Shown piece by piece: positions 46,601 to 57,910 of a DNA stretch of 64,000 nt. The notes under the pieces were generated by a model, which saw nothing but the letters and a program-made list of their open reading frames with translations, was not told the DNA's origin and did no database searches. This DNA comes from Haemonchus contortus. Taxonomy: Eukaryota; Nematoda; Chromadorea; Rhabditida; Trichostrongylidae. Each line of letters opens with the position of its first letter. Position 1 is the stretch's first letter. Where the stretch lies: assembly GCA_000469685.2 (NCBI GenBank), contig LS997566.1, positions 7,546,491 through 7,610,490 on the forward strand, written 5' to 3'. The position numbers and the translations under genes are program-made.

Positions 46601-49600
46601 ACAAAACAGCTAGCTTGAGAGACACTGGAAGCAGTTTATCAAAGGGGAAAAATATCGGATCACAAACCGAACGACATAGTCTCGCAAGCGTGCCTTCTCA
46701 GACTGGGCTAGATCGAGCGATTCCATCTCTTTCAGCAAAATTTTGCACTGAACATGGAAAGAGTTATACAACTGCAAGGAAACCGCCCAATATGACGCCA
46801 ATAAATCGTAATTCAACTAACCACTGCAGAGTAAGCATCAGATATCGCTCCGGTTGTCCATTGGGCGTCAGATCTTGAACCAGCTTGCTTTGACGATGTC
46901 CTTCAAAACAAATACTCATTATAGAAGCCGGTTCGACCGAAACAGAGAAAGAACCCACATTGCATGAATAATTGAATAGAGACGGGCAATAACCAACCTC
47001 CTATACATCTCGATAGCATCAGCAAAAGTAAGCATCATGTCGGAGCAGAGATGCACCATTATACGTTTTGCTGTTTTATCAACAGCTCGTTTCATGAGTT
47101 CACGCATAGTTTCTGCACAAGCTGTAGGAAGTAGGTGAATAGAAGAAAGCTAAACAGACGAATTTTGATCCGTCTCGAGGAAACACTGTAGAAGGAAGGG
47201 TAATTTGCCATCAGTAGGTGAGAGTCTTTTTAGAACTGGCACGCACTCACCGTAGAATAGAGTAGATTGTCATAGTCGCCCTGATTATTGGTGATGTGCG
47301 CCAGACGTTTAGTGATTTGTTCCAATATTTCGGCGCGATCTTCCCGAGCTGTTTCCCAGCTGCGCAATGCTATCGCTACTGCTACTCGTTCCGCCATCTA
47401 AATAAATTTGTTAGTTAAATTACGACAAAGGAATTCTATTGATGGTGCCCAAAGTCATAGCAGCATCAGCTCACATTGAACCAATGTGATCTACGAACAT
47501 TATTATGGGTCATGCAGTGGGTAAATGGATTTGCCGAAAGCTCGAAAAATGTCAGACAAACCTCGTCCAATATAGACGCACCAGTTCGAGAATTTCGTTG
47601 GTCAGAAATGAGCACTTTAGTTGTTGCGACCTTAATGCTGACTAATGTAAGAAACACCAAAGCTGTAGTTCACAGCTTAACGAAGAACATATTTAGTGAA
47701 TATGAATTGATGAAGCACTAGAAGGGAATATTCGAAGGCAAGATTCAACTCGAGGAAGAAAATGGAAGGATGCCTGTATGTATTAATTGAGTAAGGGAAA
47801 GAACCGAAAAGACAAAGTTATGAACTGAAGAAAATTAACAAAAACGAAATAAAATATGAAAATGATAAGATGATTTAAGAGGTTGTTAGATTCAGGGACA
47901 CGTCGAGAGTTGCATACAATGAGGAGGGACTGTGCTGAAGTAGCAAAATTCTAAGATGTCTGGGATTGTCTACAGACATAACGCGTTTTTATTTGTGCAC
48001 AATTCAACGTAACAACACATTCAGAATAGGAAGCAGAAGAATTCTATCACTCACCCTATCGTAAACATCCATATGCTTCAAAAACAAGACAACACGATTA
48101 CATACAATTTTCTTTCGTTTCAGTTCCACCTCAGGAGATGAAGCAACTGCAAATCGTTCATCACCATATAAAATATTTTCCATAGAGGAATATTTCGCAG
48201 ATTAGAAACAAAGAGACCACTAACTTGGCTGATCAATCATAGTCTTCAGAAAGGCGTACACCAAAGCTGTTAGGTCAGCATCAGTCTTGCTCAAGAGGTG
48301 TTTCATAACTTCACATGCACTGACCTAAAATCCGTCAAGCCTCTAATGTAAACGACATTTTTGGATGCCTTGAATTCTCGTACCCATCAAAAGTATGCAC
48401 GTAAGGAGAAGAAGACTATTCTCTCTTTGGAAATTAACTTACAATATTTTTCTCCACAAACGACGCGAACGCCGAGATGAAAAGCGGTAATGCCTTTTCA
48501 TCCTGAGACACATTTTCCTTGATATCCCTGAGATCATCGATAAAAGTTTTATCATCCCTCAAATCATCATCGAAACCTCTGCAAAAAATACAGGAAGTTC
48601 CAGGTTCGTTACTATGCGAACACAACTGTAAAATTAAGATGCAGAAAAAGCGTTTACTCAATCAAAAAGCTGCTGAGTGAGAAATCACGATTATGACAAT
48701 GTCTTTCAAGGAAACACCTCAAATGTTGCGCAGTCCTCATTCTCTCCATGTTTCCTCTCTCCCTACATGTGATCCTTAGATCGACAAACTATAGAGTTTT
48801 AAACCAATGGAGACGACCCAAAGAACAAGAGAAAAATGGGTTACTGAGTGAATAGTTCAGTACAAGCATGTTTCGCTTGAAATTATCTGCTAATTTACTT
48901 GTGAAAAGCTTGAAACGGATTAAAATAAGTGAAAGAATAACTCACTTCGGTAAAAGGCGAACACACGATGTACCACCTTCGACAGTCATCACGTAACAAA
49001 AACGCTCATCGCAAGCTTAATTATTTTTACATAGGGTGAAATTTTAGGAACGCCTGGAAGCAGCGATTTGAGTAAATTAACTAACCATGGCCAACTATCT
49101 TTGCACCGATAGGAAAACTCAGAACTTTGTTGAGCGGAAGTTCATTGTGCCTACCCAGATGATCTGGTGGGTATACGGATTGTACTGAAACATGGGTATT
49201 TCATCTCAGTTCATATTGCTAGGATGATTGACACAACATAATCGCTCCCACAATTCAAATGAATAGAACATTAAATCTTACCAAAGTGCGGATAAAGAAT
49301 TATTACTCCATCGGTTTTTTCACAACTAGATGAGTTGGCAGTCAGTCCAGGTACACATAGAAGCACACGACCAACGAAGTCAGATTCCTCGTCAGCCTAC
49401 CGATAAAATAGAGATATTTGAATGATTGAAATGAACAAAAACATGACAGGCCAGCAGTGCTGAGAATATTCAAATCTCAAATTAATAAAGTAACCTTACC
49501 TTGAAGTCGTCCGCGTGTCCTCTCCCAACAGGTATCACTGAGAACCAATCCACGTCGACGGGCGCGCCATCATCAAAATGAGTCGTCGCTAGAAATGCAA

Positions 49601-51797
49601 AATTAATTCGTCTCGAGAACATAATTCTGTTATAGGAAGCTCTCACCCAGGAAAAAAGAGACATTGAGTGTATTATCATGACTCCCCGCTAACAATAATA
49701 GCATTCCACCACGGAATTTCGCTGCATCTAGTAACCATACACTCACGCCGGCAACTAGCCGTCCGCGTGAAGACCGCTGAAAAGGACATTCTGAATGGTA
49801 GTTTCGCGGTGAAAAAGGATCACACAATAACGTAACATATGTAGAGCTCAGCAGTACCTCAAAAAAGCCTGTGATGTATCCTTCCAAAAAGGTGCGAATG
49901 TTGACAGTCCATAGCAAGCTTTTCTTATCAACACTAAAGCAATTCATACAGCTTGGCGAGATGGTAACAACCAGCGCGTCAGGGAGCTGAAACGGCAAGA
50001 TGAGTAGTTATTGGTTCCACCCTCAATGTATCTTTGCGCAATGCGTATTCGTAATCTGATCAACAGTTGAACTGAATCTGTGAAGCAAATATGAAGAAAA
50101 AATAAACTGACACTGCCATCATCCTGAGATTCACCTTGGAAAATCAGCGAGTTCAGGACTTGTGAGCTGAAGTAATGAGGATTTCAAACCAGCTCAATTA
50201 TTATAAGTTAATAGCAAACAGCATATACCTGTCTGTAGAAGAGCCCTGAGAGCCAAAAATGATGTTCGACAAGCGCCTTCCTATTCCACGGGTTTCCCTT
50301 GAACCAATTTTCACCCACTGAATACCACGCGTTCTTACAGTGCCGCCAGATAGCAAATACACGGAGCCGGACGTTGTCGTCAGTACAAACGAAGTCTCTT
50401 AAGGCTGTTAAGGTGAAGGAGAAGTTTCAGATTAAAAGTGAATTCTAAAAAACAAATAAACTCACCAATTTGTGATGATTCTAGGAGTTGTACTGATAAA
50501 GTGACCTCACTCGCCAAGTCGATTACAGTCTCGCTGTGAAGCGAGGAAGTTACAGAGGGCCAATGACGCGCGACTCCTTCTCCGGAAACTACAAGGAGCC
50601 CAGGAGGACGACCACGAGCTTAAGAAGAACTGTTTGATAGTAAATTGTCATACTAGTAAAATTGGCGAAGGCGAACTTACTGTTCTTGTACACAACAACG
50701 GATCTAGCTGAATAAGGAAGTCCTGATGGGGGCAGCTGCAGTTGCACAGCGCTCCTTCCAGAATCGTTTTCCTGAAAGACAAGAATAAAAGGAAAAAAAT
50801 CGATTAAAATACATATTATGTAACCAAGTCAGTCATAGCTCAGTCATTTGCCTATTTTTCGCTTTCCTAAGAGTATTATGTGAACCTCTGACCTCCTAAT
50901 ATCCTGTTATTGCCCCTTGTGTAGCATTACTTGTGTCAGTAGCAATCTGCTAGTCACGTTTTCTACATGTACTGCTCTTTGGGGTATATGAGGATCTATA
51001 TGTGAGGATTTACGCTCTTTTGAGGATAGGCTCACAGGCAAAAGAACCTTCTAACTCAAAACTTGTAAGCATTCCAAATTGTGGAATCGTTAAATGAGCT
51101 CTGGCTATGCTAAACATCAATAACTTGGGCTTCAGAGATCTTAATTTGATGAGGTGAAATCTCACAAGGATGGCGATTTTGAGCAAAACCTTGGCCTCAG
51201 ACCTTGGCCGAATTTCTCCTACCATCACCATCTTTGTGAAACGTTCCGCGTACTGAGGAGAAGTAAACAAGAACATCAAGTCAATCCAGAGACAGTCACA
51301 CTCCTGTATAGTGTGAGCCGTGTTGTGTCGTGGGCCTAACAGTGAGGTTTCAACCTTTCCTCAAAACTGGGAGCCATTTCAGTCGAAGTGCATATGCAGG
51401 ATTATATCGTGGAACCTGCCAGGTCCATAAATCTAGCAGCAGCTCAGAATAGTGGTAGTTATCAGCATGTGAACGGAGATGAGTACCGTCAAAAATTACA
51501 GTCCAAATAATACTCACCGCAGTCGCACTCCAAACAAATATGCTATGCTTGGAAACCATCCAGCAATAGCCATCAGCCAAGGAGGCACAGTCGTCGCGTA
51601 TTTCGCTCTTGCCTGTCGAAAAGATATTGGCAATGAGAAATTTTTCGAACAGTAAATTTAGATGAGAATGGACCACATCGAGAAAAGTATCATCAGTACC
51701 CACTTGAGAGGAAGGTTTCCATTACGAGGGCCGGATATTCTATGGGGATACGATCTAGGACCAGTTCAAGGTCGTTCGTTGTGTTAGAGTTGACCAT
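43637..51797 (-). CDS. npp-15: Nucleoporin Nup133 (NPP-15)
   Basis: Scaffold nucleoporin of the Nup107-160 (Y) complex. About 30 exons, high to low: 51797-51704, 51612-51518, 50771-50681, 50618-50466, 50397-50229, 50166-50112, 49986-49858, 49776-49647, 49588-49500, 49396-49282, 49184-49086, 49015-48946, 48578-48443, 48324-48225, 48146-48055, 47397-47247, 47121-46998, 46914-46818, 46771-46668, 46318-46201, 46123-45991, 45887-45778, 45665-45615, 45553-45494, 45409-45281, 45209-45067, 44581-44473, 44012-43946, 43887-43820, 43744-43637; about 1062 residues (human 1156). Residues 1-430 form the propeller (DGYCWMVSKHSIFVW, QLPPSG, GIGRRLSNIIFG). The rest is helical (DLDDAERRTKLDAYKKRFA, NRPLTALEIIELNML). 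The ATG follows TTTCCAGGGAAA, a possible trans-splice acceptor. Junctions 47247/47121 and 46818/46771 use weak donors forced by phase. Confidence 0.92.
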
Positions 51798-52194
51798 TTT
51801 CCCTGGAAACGATTAATTTTGAATTGTAACACAGAAAAGATGAATATAGTTGGAGTGGAAAGACGTATTGCACGAGTCTACACAACAGAATCAGATCTCC
51901 TCTCGTTACTTATCGAGAGGTATCCGTGAAAATAAACTTGTTCAAGAGTCAATTAAATGTAAAACACCAATCAACATATGTTTAGGCGATCAAAACTCTC
52001 TCCAGCTTCAACTGTTTCCGAGATGAAGAATATCATTACAGTGATCAATTACCAGAAAGAAAAACCTGAGAAGGAACGAGCAGTTTTGTTTTTCCCACCA
52101 TAACTAAAAAGCGGCGTAAAATAAGGTGTAAAGTGTAAGTGCACTCGATGCACCAAATTGTGTCGGCAAATTGCGCAGCGAAATTCGTGGCGAT

Positions 52195-52473
52195 TTAAAG
52201 ACTTTGGCGCCTATCACACTGGGGCTCCAGTTTGGAGTTAAGTAGGTTAGTAGGATCGGGTGATCCAATAAATCTGCTTGACTTTAAACCTGCTGCCCAA
52301 TGAGAGGAGCCAGAGTCGTCAAAAATCGCACTCGTACTCGAATTCGCAAACTTATCGTTTTTGCCGTTTTCTCTGCTTCTTCTCCAACAGTCACCTCCAA
52401 GAGGACTGAAGGCGCATGAAAGCGCTCGCCATCCCTGATCGCCTACTACTACCAATAATACAATATGATACAT
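52195..52473 (-). CDS. Possible upstream exon of Nup133 (disordered N-terminus)
   Basis: A minus-strand open frame upstream of the Nup133 ATG encodes a Ser/Asn/Gly-rich stretch with CAFSPLGGDCWRRSREN, SSTSAIFDDSGSSHW and SPDPTNLLN. Nup133 proteins usually have such a low-complexity N-terminus before the propeller. A donor CAGT|GTGATA near 52215 would join in phase to the acceptor at 51802 (TTTCCAG). No convincing start codon or upstream acceptor is fixed. It may be only an ORF. Confidence 0.3.
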   Translation of the reverse strand: MYHIVLLVVVGDQGWRALSCAFSPLGGDCWRRSRENGKNDKFANSSTSAIFDDSGSSHWAAGLKSSRFIGSPDPTNLLNSKLEPQCDRRQSL

Positions 52474-54216
52474 AATGAACAGTACACCTTGTTCGGTTTA
52501 GATCGATTCACTGTTGATGCAGACTTTCAGATGATTTTGTCGATTTCAGAGTTCACTCACATAGAGAAGGAACAGAGAGTTGTGGAAACGCTTGGAGCAC
52601 AGGGGGTAGGTGAGCCACTTGATTACTCTTCGGTCTAATATACTCCCGAAAGAATCTGTGAGAGAAGGGTGGGGGCATACATACTGAGGGAGGCTCAAAG
52701 GTTGCTGATAAATCTCAGAGAAGACAGATCGCTGGATGAGGGCCGTTAACGGAAGCAAATTCATTTTTAAAATATCTTCACTAGCTCATTTTCAGTTCAT
52801 CTTCACTATAGCCACCAAAAGAGAATGAGAAGTATCGGCGCCGAGAATCAATGCGTAGTCGAGGATCTTTCCGAAAACACCCCGAGAAAAGCACTGTGAG
52901 CTTTGAAAAAGTGCCCAGTAGCATCAACTCGCTCAATAGTCTGCCTGCTTCGAACACTGCTCATGAACATACAATTCGAATGAGAACGAGGTTTTTTCAT
53001 CCCTCTATTGTAGTGGGACGCTTATATCCTCTTTCTACTACACCCCAGAAGTGAACTGAGATCAAAAACTGCAAAACAAGCACAGAATATGTGGTCACAA
53101 AGGTTTATTGCCAATGGTTGTTATGGGGCAATACAGAGGGCTTCTTCACTGTTACAAACACATTTGTCACATTTGCAGTCCTCATTCTTTGTGCATGGGT
53201 CACCAATCTCATAGATAAGTTGACCAAGGTAGTTTCCTCTAAAATTCTTCTCTTGAATGTAGTAAGAGATATAAAAGTCTTCAAAAAAAAATAACACCTA
53301 CGCAGAATCATACTCGCATGCTGCAAGGGTCATGTCATTACACCACTCTACTGCGCATCCGATCTTGTTGCTCCACTGCCAGGCCACCTTAGAAAATCAC
53401 ATGCCTCTTTTTTCAGCTATCACCACCTTTTACAGATCTCCATATCACCTGAGTGTAATGCCCATCGCCACGATTGAAAACCGCCGTGGTCATTACAGTA
53501 TCATCAGGAACATCATGCTGTTTTAATTCATCGAACCAAAGATCGACACTCTTGAACAAAAGTCTTTTTTTGCAAATTGCTGCAATGGTTGGATTTTCTC
53601 ACCTCGACTGCTGCCACTGTCTTATTTTGTTTGAGCACAGATGACATATAGAGGTTCTCTCCCAGTAGTTCCTGTCAGCATATGAATTATGCGCGAATAC
53701 GCACTTCTTGGCGAAATTCATTGTATTCTCCTCAATAGCGCAATCGTACGTCTGTAGTTAATGACATTCAGCATGGCTGACATTCTTGTCGTTTTTCATG
53801 AGCCACGTCTCACTGCGGTGAGCCTGTTCTTACCATTTTCAGCATCCTAGCTGCCTTCGGGGCGTTACCACCAATTCCACTTTGGGCTTCTCTTTTGGCG
53901 ACGAGTGTCCTAGACAACTTAACTAATTATGTTGAATTCAAGCAATCTCACTTTTTCACTGGAGAAAAATTACTAACCGATACGCGTTATGTTTGTTTAG
54001 GAAAGTCTGCCTTATTTCATCAGACATTCCATTAATGTCTGGGCACATAGCTGAAATTCGAGTCTGCTTATTGTCTTCCAGTCAACCGGTTTACCAGAAA
54101 CAGCTTACATGCATGACCAGATGTGCTTAGAAGAATCTGAATGAGCCTCTTTAGTAACGTTTCGAAAGCAAATAACGTTTAGTGCGAACTTATACTCACC
54201 AAAGATGCGAAGATGC
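52385..54216. repeat. Inverted duplication, left arm
   Basis: Reverse-complementary to 54415-55539 plus 63272-63830. The proximal part (53070-54216) is highly similar; distal to 52850 similarity is patchier, with an extra ~190 bases at about 52600-52790. It holds the minus-strand CAP gene copy. The empty LTR-element site AACCTTTGTGACC (minus strand) is intact at about 53096-53108. Confidence 0.85.
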
Positions 54217-54262
54217 CAGCTGGACTCTCGTTTTCACTGGATGATTTCAAAGCTCAAACAAT
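53121..54262 (-). pseudogene. SCP/TAPS (CAP-domain) gene copy 1, frameshifted
   Basis: Ancylostoma-secreted-protein-like gene. Exons with good splice sites: 54050-53978 (CPDINGMSDEIRQTFLNKHN), 53909-53834 (GGNAPKAARMLKM), 53751-53603 (TYDCAIEENTMNFAKKCVFA..., later GENLYMSSVL), 53550-53449 (LWFDEL...FNRGDGHYTQ, the CAP signature), 53387-53302 (AWQWSNKIGCAVEWC) and 53238-53121 (GNYLGQLIYEIGDPC, then a Cys-rich end ALCIAP, TAA). A first exon around 54262-54200 is unclear, with no signal peptide seen. Exon 53751-53603 is 149 bases where phase demands 150: one base is missing between the NSYADR and GENLYM blocks. All other exons are open. AATAAA overlaps the 3' end (near 53104). Confidence 0.85.
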
Positions 54263-54414
54263 GGAAGGAAAGAGTACACAGGAAAAACTTGATCCGACAA
54301 TTGAAAGCAATAATCCATAATGGAATTTCAGGGTTCAGTCAGCTGAAAACTATCATATGACTGGTATATAAAGACTTTCATGTGCAAAGTAGGCACTCAT
54401 AATCACTGCGAAGT
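54217..54414. promoter_or_regulatory. Palindrome spacer with TATA box
   Basis: The unique ~200 bases between the two CAP arms. On the plus strand TATATAAA (54365-54372) lies about 45 bases before an ATG at 54415, a plausible promoter for copy 2. I see no equivalent TATA box pointing to copy 1, whose 5' end appears truncated here. Confidence 0.4.
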
Positions 54415-55517
54415 ATGTTTCCACTTCTACGGCCGCATTTTTAGTGAGTATAAGTTCACACTAAACGTTATTCGCTTTCGAAAAGTTACTAAAGAGCCTC
54501 ATTCAGATTCTTCTAAGCACATCTGGTCATGCTTGTAAGCTATTTCTGGTAAACCGGCTGAATGGAAGACAATTAGCAGACTCGAATTTCAGCTATGTGC
54601 CCAGACAATAATGGAATGTCTGATGAAATAAGGCAGACCTTCCTAAACAAGCATATGCGTATCGGTTAGTAATTTTTCTCCAGTGAAAAAGTGAGATTGC
54701 TTGAATTCAACATAATTAGTTAAGATGTCTAGGACACTCGTCGCCAAAAGAGAAGCCCAAAATGGAATTGGTGGTAACGTCCCGAAGGCAGCTAGGATGC
54801 TGAAAATGGTGAGAACAGGCTCATCGCAGTGAGATGTGGCTCACGAAAAACGACAAGAATGTCAGCCATGCTGAATGTCTTTCACTACAGACGTACGATT
54901 GCGCTATTGAGGAGAATACAGTGAATTTCGTCAAGAAGTGTGTATTCGCGCATAATTCATATGCTGACAAGAACTACTGGAAGAGAACCTTTATATGTCA
55001 TTTGTGCTCAATTAAAATAAGACGGTGGCAGCAGTCGAGGTGAGAAAATCCAACTATTGCAGCAATTTGCAAAAAAGACTTTTGTTCAAGAGTGTCGATC
55101 TTTGGTTCGATGAATTAAAACAGAATGATGTTCCTGATGATACTGTAATGACCATGGCGGTTTCAATCGTGGCGTTGGGCATTACACTCAGGTGATATGG
55201 AGATCTGTAAAAGGTGTTGATAGCTGAAAAAAGAGGTATGTGATTTTCTAAGGTGGTCTGACAGTGAAGCAACAAGATCGGATGCGCAGTAGAGTGGTGT
55301 AATGACATGACCCTTGCAGCATGCGAGTATGATTCTGCGTAGGTGTTTTTTTTTTGAAGACTTTTATATCTCTTACTACATTCAAGAGAAGAATTTTAGA
55401 GGAAACTACCTTGGTCAACTTATCTATGAGATTGGTGACCCATGCACAAAGAATGAGGACTGCAAATGTGACAAATGTGTTTGTAACAGTGGAGAAGCCC
55501 TCTGTATTGCCCCATAA
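54415..55517 (+). pseudogene. SCP/TAPS (CAP-domain) gene copy 2, multiply broken
   Basis: Plus-strand mirror of the copy at 53121-54262, in the order ATG (54415), CPDNNGMSDEIRQ (54593-54664), the ...AARMLKM exon (~54733-54808), the CAIEENTVNFVKKCVFAHNS exon (~54890-55041), VDLWFDELKQNDVPDD (~55097-55195), SNKIGCAVEWCNDMTLAAC (~55255-55339) and GNYLGQLIYEIGDPC to TAA (~55403-55517). Lesions: one base lost in the first CPD exon, the same one-base loss as copy 1 before the GENLYM block, a TAA after VLN, one base lost before FNRGVGHYTQ, and two TGA codons where copy 1 has TGG-CAG-TGG. The poly(A) signal is altered to AATGAA. Clearly non-functional. Confidence 0.85.
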
Positions 55518-55539
55518 CAACCATTGGCAATGAACCTTT

Positions 55540-56090
55540 AGTAATCTGGTGCGGATTCCCCGCACCGCTGATCCTGTCCTTCTGCATAACACAAGTGAAA
55601 ATATATCTTTTATCAATATAGGCGAGGAATATCGAGATCAGTCGTGTCGTTGAGTTTGTAGAGATCGGCTACGGAGTCGCGTAGTTGAGGCACTATGGTT
55701 GGGAAGGCGCGGGGCCCAGAGGTGACGAACGGGAGGTGCAGAAGCAGCGAACGGCGAGCTTGATTGTGGGAGTAGACTGGCGACTGTATTCCTCGAGAAG
55801 ACGTCGGCGAGCCTTAAATGCGTGTGATGAGGTGAGCCATGATACAGTGAGTAGAAATTCCCACGCGCGAGGTTAAGCAACGTTGCACAATGAGAAAAGT
55901 GACTCCCTTTGATCTATGATTCCCACTTTCGACTAGAACCCTACTCAGCTGATAAGATCTAACTTCTCAGACACTTCCTTTCCAGACAGCTGTGTTTCCC
56001 ACGCTCAACTACTCTTAGGATTCCGGTCACTCCTCCACCCACAGACACTTACAGTACCCCGTAGACTCTCACACTTCACACACTCTTACA
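55540..56090 (-). repeat. 3' LTR
   Basis: About 551 bp, a direct repeat of 62762-63271 with scattered substitutions by eye, an extra ~33 bp near 55565-55597, and a short indel near 56010. The LTRs have diverged, so the insertion is not recent. Confidence 0.9.
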
Positions 56091-56104
56091 CCTCCCCTCA
56101 TTCC
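56091..56104 (-). promoter_or_regulatory. Polypurine tract
   Basis: The minus strand reads GGAATGAGGGGAGG directly upstream of the 3' LTR, the position of the plus-strand primer in LTR elements. It also contains the stop codon of the reverse transcriptase frame. Confidence 0.7.
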
Positions 56105-56830
56105 AAAAAAGCCCGCCTTGGACTTGGAAATTGGGACGGCGCGAAAATAAGGAAGTTCACCTTTTGTTTGGAAAACGCGAAGTTAGCCATGCCGAGGAAT
56201 CCCTTCACTTCCTTTATGGTCTTGGAACGCGGCAAGTCGCGTATGGCTTTGATATTGCGCTCCGCGGGGCGGTAGGCATCTTGAGAAATTTCGTGCCAGA
56301 GGAAAGGGATTCTTGACTGAGCTCTGTCGGTCAGTTTCTCGCCTGACGCTTTGATTTTGAACAACCGGAAACGCTCGAAGACCTTGCGCAGAGAGTTGAG
56401 GTGAGAAGGAAAGTCTTTGTCGAAAACAGTAATATCATCTAAGTATGCCAAGCAATTCCCTTCTAAACCTGCTAGGATCCGAGACATTGCGCGAGAGAAG
56501 TATGCGCCAGCATTGCGCAGACCAAAGGGCAAATAAACAAACTGGTAGACTCCTCGATGAGTCGCCCAACCACATTTGGCCTGACTAGCGGGATCGAGTA
56601 ACAGTTGCATATACCCAGAAGCCAGATCTAAGGTGGTGTAGAATTGGTTTCCTGCTACTTTCTCAAGAAGATCTTCGATACGAGGCAAGGGATAGTGATC
56701 TGGTACAGTAATGTCATTTAGTGAACGGAAATCCAAGCAGACTCGCAGCGAACCATCCTTCTTCTTGACCAAAACGTATTATGCACCCATGGGGTGTCGC
56801 TTTCAACTATTCGACCAGATTGAAGGAGCT
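56098..56830 (-). pseudogene. Retroelement reverse transcriptase, truncated
   Basis: A 224-codon open frame (56772-56098) with the Ty3/gypsy RT blocks in order: VKKKDGSLRVCLDFRSLN, YPLPRIEDLLEKV, FYTTLDLASGY, YLPFGLRNA, and the catalytic YLDDITVF. A thumb-like KTIKEVKGFLGMANF follows. The block before it (TPWVH) is in another frame (one-base shift near 56780). After the thumb the frame ends at the polypurine tract, so RNase H and integrase are missing. It would copy element RNA into DNA in an intact relative. Confidence 0.9.
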
Positions 56831-57571
56831 TGTTGATATGTTCATCTAACTCCTTCTGGAAGCGAGTCGGAATGCGAGTATGTAGGCCTATAATTGGTAA
56901 GAGGGATCTCAGTAGTCGTTTTGATTACTGTAGGAGATCATTCGTATGAACCTAAGTCATAATATGAAGTTGAGGTACGATCGCTAAAATCTTCAAATAG
57001 ATCTTGTAATTGACGCTTCTGCGCGTCCTTTACTTCGGCGTGAGACAAATCTACACAAAAAGAACGTTTTCTCGTGTAGGAGCAATCGGCTCTGGTATCT
57101 ACAGCTGTTGCGAGCACAGGCGTGCTAAAACAACGAATGGGGTTCCGACAGCGTGCCGTCCTCTGCTTCGGAGAGAGGAAAGGCTCCAGCCAGATGCTGG
57201 TCCCTGAAGATAACCTGCATTGACAGACGGGTTAATCACGAGGAGGTGCGGGTGCTGACTATCGGAAACAGCGGGGGGCCACAAATAAGTGGCCTTCTCC
57301 TAGGACATTCGACGAAGTCCAAAGGCAGAAGGAAGATTGAGAATCATCTGCTACATAACACGGCAATATACAATAGTTTCTGTTCCAGAGGGTAGGATCG
57401 TGGTAACAGCGGCCCGTACCACTGTCTCCCTTGGAGGTTCTAAAGGGGGTGACTACACAAACATCTGAACACTGTTTGGTACTCCCATGTGCACCAGGCG
57501 GTTTTCATAATCGACCGACCAAGGAGGTAAGCGGCAAAGAACATCGTTACCTAGGATCAGATCGTAGGAGT
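56831..57571 (-). other. Protease-RT linker region of LTR element
   Basis: Degenerate minus-strand sequence expected to encode the segment between protease and RT. No long open frame and no motif recognised. Confidence 0.4.
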
Positions 57572-57910
57572 TCACCTGCGTCGGTACGCACTGTCCTTCT
57601 GCTTGAGTTCTTCATTGCCGATCTGCAGGTTGACTACTGCGCTCCTAACGAACTTTACTGGGATATCAGCCATACCCAATGCGGAGGGTACGTCCGCAGC
57701 TCCGAGGTCAAAGATCCCGAGTAGAGCAAGAAGGGACTGGCTGGCTACGGTGATGCCAGCGCCGGTATCGATTAAAGCAAGCATACGAAGACCGTTAACT
57801 CGAACCGGAATTGTTTTCAGCGTGCAGAGGGAGAACTTGGACCGGGACGGTAGAAGCTCGAGGGGGGCAGACGTTTCTGGCGTCAATATTAACCTTAGAA
57901 ATGCTGACAC
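57572..57910 (-). pseudogene. Retroelement aspartic protease (retropepsin)
   Basis: An open frame of 112 codons containing RMLALIDTGAGITVAS, the D-T-G-A active-site motif of retropepsins, followed by a flap-like region. It overlaps the 3' end of the upstream env-like frame by about 115 bases in a different reading frame. It stops before the RT frame. Confidence 0.8.
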
